Of a stretch of DNA of 64,000 nucleotides, positions 1 through 7,354 are shown one piece after another (position 1 is the first letter of the stretch; each line of letters begins with the position of its first letter). The DNA is taken from NCBI GenBank assembly GCA_944388685.1, contig CALXJS010000001.1, positions 40,430 through 104,429 on the forward strand. The letters run 5' to 3'. A program made the translations under genes and the position numbers. This DNA is from an uncultured Clostridia bacterium (GTDB lineage Bacteria > Bacillota_A > Clostridia > TANB77 > CAG-508). Below the pieces are notes generated by a model. The model had not been told where the DNA came from and ran no database searches. It saw nothing but the letters and a program-made list of their open reading frames with translations.

Positions 1-30
1 ATTAAAATAGCAGAACTTTTGCTCTGCTAT
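1..30 (-). terminator. Intrinsic terminator after the recombinase operon
   Basis: An 8-bp inverted repeat (positions 7-14 and 23-30, arms ATAGCAGA/TCTGCTAT) lies 6 bases past the last recombinase stop codon. On the minus strand it is followed by TTTTAAT. It probably ends the recombinase transcript. Confidence 0.6.
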
Positions 31-35
31 GTACT

Positions 36-1694
36 TTATTTTTTTATTTGCTTAATTAACTTCATTATATTTTTATATTCATCTTTATACTTAAATATAA
101 TTTCTACTTTATTATTACCATACGAATAAATCTTATCTATCATATCATCAATTAATTCTTTATTAACTTCTTTAATATCTTTATATTTTTCTATTTTTTT
201 AAATAAAGATTTTTTATCTTCTAAATTATTTTCTTCACTTAATTTGTCCGAATATTTTTTATATCGTTCAGTTAAGATATTAATTGTATTTTCATTGCTT
301 TTGACAAAATTAAGATAATCTTCTTTTGAAATTATTCCTAATTTCCAATCTTCATAAAATTTTTGTTTTATTTTTCTTTTCTCATTCAATTTTCTTTCTA
401 TATTATCTAATGTCGTTTTCGTATTTGAACTATTTCTTTTTTCAATTATTTCATCTATTAAAGTATCTACTTTTAAATATAATTTTATTTGATGCTTAAT
501 TGCTTTTAAAACTATTTTATCTAAATCTTCACTTTTAATTTTATTTTCTATACAATCATCTTTACAAATTCTATATCTAGTAGAACAATAATATGTGTAA
601 TTTAAAATATTAGGATTGCTTTTTCTTCTACCTGTATATTTTCTCAACATAAATCTACCACATTCTTTACAGTATAAATGTCCTGCATAATAATTTACTT
701 GCATTCTTTTATTACTTGGATATGTTTTATTATCTATTATTTTTTGAACTTTATTAAAATCTTCTCTACTAATTATTGCTTCGTGAGTATTTTCAACGAT
801 AACCCATTCTTCTTTTTGAGTTCTTACTGCTTTATGGTTTTTATGACTTAATACTCTTTGTTTGCATTGTATTTGATCCCCACAGTAAACTTGATTAGTT
901 AATATTCTTTTGACAGCAATTATTGTCCATCTTTTTTCATTAATATTATCATCAGTACAAGTTGGACTCCTATATTTAATATTTTGAACTTCACATTTAT
1001 ATCTAGAAGGACATAAATAATTATTATCATTTAAGTAGTTTGAAATTGTACCATATCCATTATTTTCTAAAAACATTTTAAATATCAACCTAATCACTTT
1101 TGCCGCTTCTTCATCAATTAAAAATCTATATTTATCATTAGGATTTTTAACATATCCATAAGGAGCGTGTCCCTGCATAAAATCTCCTTTTTTTACTCTT
1201 GCCATTTTTGCACTTCTAATTTTTCTTGAAATATCTCTACAATATTCTTCATTTATCATATTTTTAAAAGGAAATATCATACTATTTAATGACTCTGGAT
1301 TTTTAAAATTATCTATCTTATCACTTATAGCAATAAATCTAGTTTTATATGTTGGAAATACTTGTTCAATGAAATTTCCAACTTCAATATAATTTCTACC
1401 AAATCTTGATAAATCCTTAACTATAATAGTATTTATTTTTTTATTTTCTAAATCTTCTAACATTCTCTGGAAAGATGGTCTTTTAAAATCTGTGCCAGTA
1501 AATCCGTCATCTATATAATAATCAAACAATTCTATATCTTTTTCATTTTTTAAATAGAAATCAATGATTTCTCTCTGACTTATAATTGAATTACTTTCTT
1601 CTTTATCTCCATCTTCTTGACTTAATCTAATATATGCTGCCCCGATAAATTGACTATTTTTTTGTGAATTAGAATTATATCTTGCTCTTCCCAT
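36..1694 (-). CDS. Large serine recombinase, third gene of a triplet
   Basis: Site-specific recombinase of the large serine (TnpX/TndX-like) family, expected to cut and rejoin the ends of the element during excision and integration. The N-terminal resolvase domain shows YIRLS with the nucleophile Ser25 and the SRFGRNYIEVG motif. A recombinase domain follows, then a zinc ribbon (YCKEC near residue 330, later YYCSTRYRICKDDC) and a C-terminal coiled coil. The length of 552 residues is normal. It is the promoter-distal gene of three: its start lies 2 bases past the stop of the second gene, with a GGAGGG ribosome binding site inside that gene's end. All catalytic features appear intact. Which of the three recombinases integrates and which assists cannot be told from sequence. 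Confidence 0.95.
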   Translation of the reverse strand: MGRARYNSNSQKNSQFIGAAYIRLSQEDGDKEESNSIISQREIIDFYLKNEKDIELFDYYIDDGFTGTDFKRPSFQRMLEDLENKKINTIIVKDLSRFGRNYIEVGNFIEQVFPTYKTRFIAISDKIDNFKNPESLNSMIFPFKNMINEEYCRDISRKIRSAKMARVKKGDFMQGHAPYGYVKNPNDKYRFLIDEEAAKVIRLIFKMFLENNGYGTISNYLNDNNYLCPSRYKCEVQNIKYRSPTCTDDNINEKRWTIIAVKRILTNQVYCGDQIQCKQRVLSHKNHKAVRTQKEEWVIVENTHEAIISREDFNKVQKIIDNKTYPSNKRMQVNYYAGHLYCKECGRFMLRKYTGRRKSNPNILNYTYYCSTRYRICKDDCIENKIKSEDLDKIVLKAIKHQIKLYLKVDTLIDEIIEKRNSSNTKTTLDNIERKLNEKRKIKQKFYEDWKLGIISKEDYLNFVKSNENTINILTERYKKYSDKLSEENNLEDKKSLFKKIEKYKDIKEVNKELIDDMIDKIYSYGNNKVEIIFKYKDEYKNIMKLIKQIKK

Positions 1695-1696
1695 AA

Positions 1697-3289
1697 CTAT
1701 CCCTCCAAATCTTTCTTCATTATTAAATCATATACATCTTGATCTAAGTATTTAATTTCAATAGTTTTATCTACCTTTATATAAATTGTTTCAACTAAAT
1801 CATTTATTATTGTTTCAGTAAGTGTTTTAAAATTACGATACCCTTTAAATTTTTTAATAAATTCTCTTATTGTTCTTTCTTCGTTTGTTAAAATAAATTC
1901 TTTATCTTTTAAATTATTAAGTTCCTTGTTCAATTCTGTTATTTGTTCTTCATAATTTTTGGAATAAAAATCATAATCATCTTTTGTTATTAAATTCTTT
2001 TTTAAATCATATAAGATATTTCTACTTAATTTTATAATTTCGTCTAATTTACAAGATTTTTTACTCATTTCTTCTCTAACTTTTTTTAGTTCTTCATCAT
2101 CATTTAATTTATACAATTTTTGATTTTCAAAATTAACTAATTTTTCTATATCTTCATTTATTTTAGATGATACCAAATTAACTAATTCATCATTTTTTAT
2201 TTGATGACTTGGACAAAGTTTTTTTGACATTCGACGATATGTTATACATTGATAAGTTATGCATATACCGTTTTTTAAAATAGCACAAGAATTCTTTACC
2301 ATTGTTTTTTTGCAATCATAACATTTTAAATGTCCCTTAAATATTGTAGGAAAACTATTTTTCTTAGTACCTTTTGCAGTTGCTCTGCTTTGAAGGGCTA
2401 AATTTGCTTTTTCAAAAGTATCTTTATCTATTATTGCTTCGTGAGCATTTTTTGAAATAATCCAATCTTCTTTTGGAACAGGTACACTTACTTTAACTTT
2501 ATTACTTAAAGTCCTAGTTTTACCTTGCATTAAATCTCCACAATAAACTCTATTTTTTAAAATTGTATTTATTTTACTTGATGACCAATAATATTCTTCA
2601 CTTGGTTCTTTTCCCTTTAATTTCAAAATATGAACATAAGGACTATCTATTTTTTGTTCATTTAATTTAGCAGCAATTTTTGAAGTGCTTTCTCCTGATA
2701 TACATAAGTCAAAAATCATTCTTAAAATATCTACTACTTCCTCATCTATTACATATTTTTTATCATTAACAATATATCCATAAGGAGCATTACCTCCTGT
2801 TTTTTCTCCATTTAATCTTTTTACTTCCATTACTTTTTTTATTTTTCTTGAAATATCTCTGCAATATTCATCATTAATTAGGTTTTTAAATGGAACTATT
2901 ACATTGTTTACTGACTCTGGATTTTTAACATTATCTACATTGTCTGTTATAGCAATAAATCTTATATTCATTGTTGGGAAAATATAATCTAAATATCTTC
3001 CAACTTCAATATAATTTCTACCAAATCTTGATAAATCCTTAACAATAATACAATCAATCTTTCTATCATTCATATCCTTTATTAGTTTTTGAAATCCTGG
3101 TCTATCAAAATTAGTTCCAGTTTTTCCGTCATCTGCATAATATTCATAAATTGATATGTCATCTTGTTCATCTATATATTGTTTTATTAGTTCTCTTTGA
3201 TTCTTTATGGAATTACTTTCTTCAAATTTATTTCCATCTTCTCTTGAAAGTCTAATATAAGCACCTGCTTTATAAATGTGATTACTCAT
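1697..3289 (-). CDS. Large serine recombinase, second gene of a triplet
   Basis: Same family as its two neighbours. Resolvase domain with Ser15 in AYIRLS and the SRFGRNYIEVG motif, recombinase domain, zinc ribbon (KCYDC and later YQCITYRRMSKKLC) and a charged coiled-coil tail; 530 residues. Its first 8 bases overlap the end of the upstream recombinase gene, so the three are translated as a coupled operon. The protein differs from its neighbours throughout the zinc ribbon and tail, so this is an old divergence, not a fresh duplication. Its DNA-recognition half probably contacts a different part of the attachment sites, which is inference. Confidence 0.95.
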   Translation of the reverse strand: MSNHIYKAGAYIRLSREDGNKFEESNSIKNQRELIKQYIDEQDDISIYEYYADDGKTGTNFDRPGFQKLIKDMNDRKIDCIIVKDLSRFGRNYIEVGRYLDYIFPTMNIRFIAITDNVDNVKNPESVNNVIVPFKNLINDEYCRDISRKIKKVMEVKRLNGEKTGGNAPYGYIVNDKKYVIDEEVVDILRMIFDLCISGESTSKIAAKLNEQKIDSPYVHILKLKGKEPSEEYYWSSSKINTILKNRVYCGDLMQGKTRTLSNKVKVSVPVPKEDWIISKNAHEAIIDKDTFEKANLALQSRATAKGTKKNSFPTIFKGHLKCYDCKKTMVKNSCAILKNGICITYQCITYRRMSKKLCPSHQIKNDELVNLVSSKINEDIEKLVNFENQKLYKLNDDEELKKVREEMSKKSCKLDEIIKLSRNILYDLKKNLITKDDYDFYSKNYEEQITELNKELNNLKDKEFILTNEERTIREFIKKFKGYRNFKTLTETIINDLVETIYIKVDKTIEIKYLDQDVYDLIMKKDLEG

Positions 3290-4904
3290 TTTCTACCTCC
3301 TTCTTTGTTAATTTAATTAATTTTTTATATAAATCATCATATTTAAAAACAATATTAAGCACTTGATTTTCATAAACATAAATAACTTCTATTAATTCTT
3401 CAATTATTTCTCTATCTAATTCATTTACATTTTGATATTTTTTAAATTTAGATATATATTCATCTAGTAAATCATCTCTCACACCTTTAATTTTGTTTTC
3501 ATATTCTGTAATTTCCTTATTTATTGCATTAATTTTATTAGAATATTCTTCTACAAACATAAAATAATCATTTTGAGATAATATTTCTTTCTTCCAATCA
3601 AGGTATGCTTCTTTTTTTAATACATCTAAATTACTTAATTCTTCTTTTAATTTATTTATTTTATTTTGATATTCTGCCTTAATATCATCATTATTATTTT
3701 CTTTATAAATTTCTGATAATAATTCTTCTTTATCTAACACTAGTTCTATTTGCTTTTGAATTATTTTCAAAACAACTTGTTCCAATTCTTCCAACTTAAA
3801 ACTATGTCTTGTACATAAATCGTGTGATTTTCTAGTATAAGTTGAACAATAATAATTAACAGACCTTGTACCATCTTTTCTTAATGTTCCACTAACATTT
3901 CTTGTCATTGCTGCTTTACAATCTCCACATTTTATTTTTCCTGCAAATATAGATACTGTTCCATCACTATTACACCTAAAACCTCTGTTATCTAAATATG
4001 CTTGTACTTTATTAAAATCTTTTTCACTAACCAATGCCTTGTGAGTGTCTTTTACTATAATTAAATCTTCTTTTTGATTTTTTACTCTCTTGTGAATTTT
4101 ATAACTAATATTCCTATATTTACATTGAACCATTTCTCCAAGATATACTCTATTTCTTAAAATTGTCGACACATTACTATCTGACCACACTGATTTTTTG
4201 CCATTACTTCTAAAATAACAGTTTAATTTTTGAACATCTTTTTTATATCTTCCTGGACTTGGTATGTCTTCTTTATTTAAAGTTTTAGCAATCGTTGTTG
4301 TACCTATTCCTTTAACTGCAAGTGCAAATATTCTTTTTACTACTTTTGCTGCTTCTTCATCAACTTCCAATTTGTGCTTATCTTCTGAACTTTTAATATA
4401 GCCATAGGGTGCAAAACTTGCCATATATTCTCCATTTCGCTTTCTTGTATTTAGTGCATATTTAACTTTTTGAGAAATATCTCTACAATATTCATCATTC
4501 ATCAAGTTTTTAAATGGAACTATTATACTATTTATCGATTCTGGATTTTGATAACTATCTATACAATCATTTATTGAAATAAACCTTATATTATTTATAG
4601 GAAATATTTGCTCTAAATAATTACCTACTTCAATATAATTTCTACCGAACCTTGATAAATCTTTAACAATAATTGTATTTATAATTCCAGCCTCAACATC
4701 TTTTATCATTCTAATGAAATCAGGTCTATTGAAGTTTGTTCCAGACCAACCATCATCTATATAATAATCATAAATTTTCAAGTCTTTTTCTTCTGCAATA
4801 TAATTATTTATAAGTTCTCTTTGATTTACTACGGAATTACTTTCTTCTTTATCCCCATCTTCTTGACTCAATCTAATATAAATTCCAACATTCCAATTAT
4901 TCAT
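3282..4904 (-). CDS. Large serine recombinase, first gene of a triplet
   Basis: Large serine recombinase of 540 residues. The catalytic Ser13 lies in IYIRLS, followed by SRFGRNYIEVG, the recombinase domain, a zinc ribbon (KCGDC, then YYCSTYTRKSHDLC) and a C-terminal coiled coil. It is the promoter-proximal gene of the triplet and its ribosome binding site GGAAGG lies in the 89-base gap to the small gene upstream. Triplets of serine integrases are known from some streptococcal and clostridial conjugative elements, where the three genes always sit at one end of the element. Confidence 0.95.
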   Translation of the reverse strand: MNNWNVGIYIRLSQEDGDKEESNSVVNQRELINNYIAEEKDLKIYDYYIDDGWSGTNFNRPDFIRMIKDVEAGIINTIIVKDLSRFGRNYIEVGNYLEQIFPINNIRFISINDCIDSYQNPESINSIIVPFKNLMNDEYCRDISQKVKYALNTRKRNGEYMASFAPYGYIKSSEDKHKLEVDEEAAKVVKRIFALAVKGIGTTTIAKTLNKEDIPSPGRYKKDVQKLNCYFRSNGKKSVWSDSNVSTILRNRVYLGEMVQCKYRNISYKIHKRVKNQKEDLIIVKDTHKALVSEKDFNKVQAYLDNRGFRCNSDGTVSIFAGKIKCGDCKAAMTRNVSGTLRKDGTRSVNYYCSTYTRKSHDLCTRHSFKLEELEQVVLKIIQKQIELVLDKEELLSEIYKENNNDDIKAEYQNKINKLKEELSNLDVLKKEAYLDWKKEILSQNDYFMFVEEYSNKINAINKEITEYENKIKGVRDDLLDEYISKFKKYQNVNELDREIIEELIEVIYVYENQVLNIVFKYDDLYKKLIKLTKKEVENE

Positions 4905-4993
4905 ATTTTATCTACCTTCCTTTCATTACGAAGATGATGATACATTAATAAATCAAATCATTCCAATGTGCGATTATAAAATTCGCATATTTG

Positions 4994-5266
4994 TTATTTA
5001 TAGATAATATGCTTCATTGCATTTAACACACATTCATCTGCATTAATGTTATTTTCAGAAAATGATAATTTAACAATGAATTCATCAATTTTATAACAAT
5101 ATGGGTTTTTAGAATCAATTAAAAACTGTTTTATTCTATCTTCACTCGATAATTCCTCATTTATTGTAATATCATCAATATTATCTATTTCATCTAAATC
5201 AATATTATTTATATCTGTATATTTACAATCATTTATTTTTCTTTCTATTGAATTTAATGATTTCAT
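4994..5266 (-). CDS. Small acidic conserved element protein (DUF6870-like)
   Basis: A 90-residue protein rich in Asp, Glu and Ile. From memory it resembles small proteins next to serine recombinases in Firmicute conjugative elements: an Asp-rich N-terminus, a segment with ERI..FL..IKNPYC-like wording (here DRIKQFLIDSKNPYC) and a KLSFSE segment. Their role is unknown; a recombination directionality or regulatory role is possible given the position. The ribosome binding site AAGGAGG is 7 bases before ATG, inside the 3' end of the upstream gene, so the two are coupled. Confidence 0.7.
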   Translation of the reverse strand: MKSLNSIERKINDCKYTDINNIDLDEIDNIDDITINEELSSEDRIKQFLIDSKNPYCYKIDEFIVKLSFSENNINADECVLNAMKHIIYK

Positions 5267-5465
5267 AGTTTCCTCCTTTAAAGATTTTTATTCTTTCACA
5301 TTCAAGTTCAAATTCATCTTCCTTATAATTCCATATATTCGATCTCATAACTAAATCATAAACTTTATTTTTTGCTTCTTTTTTATTTTTTGCTTTCAAT
5401 ATCATACTTTCTTTTTTGCCATCATAAACTATGCTAACTAAATAATCATATTCTTTATTTCTCAT
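5229..5465 (-). CDS. Small DpnD/PcfM-like protein
   Basis: A 78-residue protein. The start chosen is the ATG at 5465 (MRNKEYDY), because GGAGG lies 8 bases before it; a TTG two codons upstream would leave only 3 bases. The segment KAKNKKEAKNKVYDL matches KAKNKQEAQRKVDEL in the small protein at 42774-42968, so the element carries two members of this beta-alpha fold family (DpnD/PcfM-like, from memory). Its last 38 bases overlap the next gene. Function unknown. Confidence 0.65.
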   Translation of the reverse strand: MRNKEYDYLVSIVYDGKKESMILKAKNKKEAKNKVYDLVMRSNIWNYKEDEFELECERIKIFKGGNYEIIKFNRKKNK

Positions 5466-5565
5466 TCTCAAATTCCTCCATATTTTTATTACTCGCTAAA
5501 ACACAAGATGAATATAAAAAAAGCACTACTAATGAAAGTAATGCTATACATATAATCTCTATCAT
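5455..5565 (-). CDS. 36-residue single-pass membrane peptide with Cys
   Basis: Begins MIEIICIALL with a ribosome binding site AGGAGG 7 bases before ATG. The ATG overlaps the MazF stop codon as ATGA, so translation is coupled. One hydrophobic segment of about 20 residues ends in LYSSCVLAS, reminiscent of a lipobox, followed by a short charged tail. It is clearly paralogous to the 39-residue peptide at 46555-46674. Its end overlaps the start of the next gene and supplies that gene's ribosome binding site. Function unknown. Confidence 0.65.
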   Translation of the reverse strand: MIEIICIALLSLVVLFLYSSCVLASNKNMEEFENEK

Positions 5566-5921
5566 TTTCTGTTCCTCCTAAAATCAAATGTTTTTTCTAA
5601 TGCTCTATCTATCTTCTTAATAGTTTTACCATTAACCCTGCCTATAAAATCTTTTTTTATTCTTCTTTTATCTAATACCCTAGTTTGTTCAAGCAATATT
5701 ACCGAATCATATTTTAATTTACCAAACTTTTTAATATTTATATGAGATGGTAAATTAGGTTTGTTATTTATTTTTTTAGTAAGTGGTGCAACTAATACTG
5801 TTGGATTTCTTAAATTTCCTCTATAATTTTGAATAACTATGACTGGTCTTGTCCCACCTTGTTCACTTCCTATTTTAGGTTCTAAATTAGCATAAAAGAT
5901 TGATCCTTTTAAATATTTCAA
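5562..5921 (-). CDS. Solitary MazF/PemK-family mRNA interferase
   Basis: A 119-residue member of the MazF/PemK endoribonuclease toxin family. The N-terminus has the typical GSIFYANLEPKIGSEQGGTRPVIVIQN pattern (G-sequence plus RPV loop), then a TVLVAPLT strand and LLEQTRVLDKRR. The start is TTG at 5921 with GGAGATTAA before it. No MazE-like antitoxin is adjacent: upstream lies an AT-rich gap with a structured RNA candidate and a perfect inverted repeat; downstream is a membrane peptide. Such solitary PemK/MazF genes are common in Tn1549-like elements. The toxin may stabilise the element, with an RNA or a distant protein as antidote; that is inference. Confidence 0.85.
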   Translation of the reverse strand: MKYLKGSIFYANLEPKIGSEQGGTRPVIVIQNYRGNLRNPTVLVAPLTKKINNKPNLPSHINIKKFGKLKYDSVILLEQTRVLDKRRIKKDFIGRVNGKTIKKIDRALEKTFDFRRNRK

Positions 5922-5943
5922 ATTAATCTCCTTTCCTAATGTA

Positions 5944-5969
5944 ACTGGTCAAGATTTATTCTTGACCAG
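5944..5969 (-). promoter_or_regulatory. Perfect 10-bp inverted repeat before the MazF ribosome binding site
   Basis: Arms CTGGTCAAGA and TCTTGACCAG are separated by 6 bases and end 22 bases before the MazF start. On the minus strand no T-run follows, so it is not a standard terminator. It could be an operator, or an RNA hairpin belonging to the leader RNA next to the ribosome binding site. Confidence 0.5.
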
Positions 5970-6150
5970 ATATAATTAACTTTATTTTCTGTTAATATTT
6001 TTCCTCGAACCCCTTAACAACGGGAAATCATCAAACGATTGAACGCTACTTCAATTCCACGAGAATTTCACTCTCTTGTGGTTCTCACAAGACTGCCCCC
6101 ATTGCTTGAATCTGTGGCTAGGCAGGAGTATCATTATTACTATTATTAGT
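5970..6150 (-). ncRNA. Candidate structured RNA upstream of the MazF/PemK gene
   Basis: A GC-richer patch (about 6000-6140) in a very AT-rich context with no reading frame of note. On the minus strand it contains CTTGTG-AGAAC-CACAAG (6-bp stem), an overlapping imperfect helix in which CCACGAGA faces TCTTGTGG, and a GGGGGCAG run. A conserved 'pemK RNA' motif has been described upstream of pemK genes in Firmicutes; position and context fit, but I could not align the consensus. It may control the toxin in cis or be released as its own RNA. Boundaries are approximate. Confidence 0.55.
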
Positions 6151-6156
6151 TATCGC

Positions 6157-6186
6157 ATATTAGGAGCAACCTAATTTTATAATCAA
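6157..6186 (-). promoter_or_regulatory. Possible promoter for the structured RNA and MazF
   Basis: TTGATT (6181-6186) and TAATAT (6157-6162) on the minus strand are separated by 18 bases. Transcription would start near 6150, just before the GC-richer RNA patch. This is the only gene-free place for a promoter between the sigma-gene terminator and MazF. Confidence 0.4.
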
Positions 6187-6285
6187 ATATTTATCGTCAA
6201 GCGTACTTATTAATGTGCTTATAATAATAGGAATGTATTTGATGAATGTATATTTAATTTTCAAAGAACATATCCTGCATATCCA

Positions 6286-6335
6286 AATAAAAGGAAACAG
6301 GAGAAAGAATAATATTTACCCTTTCACTTGTTTCC
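6286..6335 (-). terminator. Terminator after the sigma-like gene
   Basis: An imperfect hairpin with outer arms GGAAACA and TGTTTCC (6293-6335) plus inner paired GAAAG/CTTTC, followed on the minus strand by TTTTATT. It lies 24 bases past the sigma-like gene. Confidence 0.65.
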
Positions 6336-6358
6336 TCACTTAAATGCAAAATAGCATA

Positions 6359-6835
6359 CTAATTTTTATAATTTTTTAAAATTTCTTTTAATTTTGCTTT
6401 TGCTCGTTCTAATGCAATATGTATCACTTGATGTGAAGTGCCTTCTTCTGCTGCTATTTCATATTCATTTTTATCTTCAAAAAAGTATTTAATAATTCTT
6501 CTTTTTTGAATATCAGATAGTTTTTCTATTGCTTTTCTAACATCTTCAAAAGTTGATTTTCTAATGATTTCATCTTCCAAACTTTCAGTTGCAAATTTTG
6601 CTCTTTTAACTAATGAATCTTCATAAACTTCTGATTGTTCAATATGCCTCTCATCTTTATTCATTTGTGATTTATCTTCTAATTCAAATCCGTCAAAAGC
6701 CAAAAATACTTTTTCATTTACTTCTACTACTCTTTTAGTATTGGTATTATCTTTAAATATTACAAAATATTGATTATTTGTTTTGATTAATGTGTAAGGA
6801 TTATCCTTACTTTTTCTTCTTTTAGGTCTTTCCAA
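6359..6835 (-). CDS. Sigma-70 region 4-like transcription factor of the element
   Basis: A 158-residue protein starting at TTG 6835 (MERPKRRKS), chosen because GGAGG lies 7 bases upstream; the open frame running on to 7120 has no other start with a good site and crosses a terminator. The N-terminal half has a small beta-rich part (TLIKTNNQYFVIF...VVEVNEKVF). The C-terminal half, SLEDEII...RKAIEKLSDIQKRRIIKYFFEDKNEYEIAAEEG, reads as a sigma region 4 helix-turn-helix. Small sigma-like proteins of this type sit near the integrase end of many Firmicute elements and may control excision genes. Its message begins with a hairpin that touches its ribosome binding site. Confidence 0.8.
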   Translation of the reverse strand: MERPKRRKSKDNPYTLIKTNNQYFVIFKDNTNTKRVVEVNEKVFLAFDGFELEDKSQMNKDERHIEQSEVYEDSLVKRAKFATESLEDEIIRKSTFEDVRKAIEKLSDIQKRRIIKYFFEDKNEYEIAAEEGTSHQVIHIALERAKAKLKEILKNYKN

Positions 6836-6845
6836 TTTAATTCCT

Positions 6846-6876
6846 CCGTTCAACTTAAATTTTTTTAATTGAACGG
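6846..6876 (-). promoter_or_regulatory. Leader hairpin partly covering the sigma-gene ribosome binding site
   Basis: Perfect 8-bp arms CCGTTCAA and TTGAACGG with a 15-base AT loop. The downstream arm runs into the GGAGG (6843-6847) that serves the TTG start at 6835, so folding could limit translation. A second near-palindrome, GTGTAGAGGACCTCCACA on the minus strand, lies just upstream (about 6880-6897). Confidence 0.45.
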
Positions 6877-6921
6877 TTTGTGGAGGTCCTCTACACCTAA
6901 AATTCAACAAATTTCGACAAA

Positions 6922-6964
6922 TAAAAAAGTCGGTAGTAAAAACATTTCTATTTTTACTACCGAC
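6922..6964 (-). terminator. Strong intrinsic terminator in front of the sigma-like gene
   Basis: Perfect 14-bp arms GTCGGTAGTAAAAA and TTTTTACTACCGAC (6929-6964), followed on the minus strand by TTTTTTA. It stops transcription arriving from the polysaccharide side, so the sigma-like gene needs a promoter between here and 6880 or depends on read-through. Confidence 0.85.
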
Positions 6965-7354
6965 AAGTGTATTGCAGACAATATAATATTTTAAATTTCT
7001 AATTTTTGGGGAATAATCCCCCCAAGCACTTATAATGCCAATTATTTTTACAAATAAAATAAATTTATATTTTTCTTTTCTCATAAGGCAAAAATCCCCC
7101 TTATGTAGAACTAATGTCATTAAGAGCCATTACAGATGATGTTTGATCATCTTTTGTATCTCCTAATTAATTAAATATAAATTCCTTTTTATTCTTTAAA
7201 TATTGACTATTATTTTTTTACTCAACATATCACAACAGCATTTATTTAAAGACATTGCGCTACTGCGACATATTATATACTTTATTTGTTAAAATTTCAT
7301 CATTTTTGCCAAATTTTGTAATTTAAAAAGCAAAAAAAAAAGAAATATGTCAAA
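6965..7354. other. Gene-free stretch between cargo operon and sigma-like gene
   Basis: I see no convincing gene in these 390 bases. They hold small hairpins (GGGGAATAATCCCC near 7019; CATAAGG/CCTTATG at about 7082-7105; GATGAT/ATCATC near 7136) and a run of ten A (7332-7341). On the minus strand that run is a T-run following a weak hairpin at the end of the flippase gene, a possible terminator for the polysaccharide operon. An open frame continuing from the sigma-like gene to 7120 has no ribosome binding site. Confidence 0.5.

Noticed and set aside
6836..7120. N-terminal extension of the sigma-like protein to Met at 7120
   Set aside because: It crosses a strong terminator and a leader hairpin and has no ribosome binding site, whereas the TTG at 6835 has a good one.
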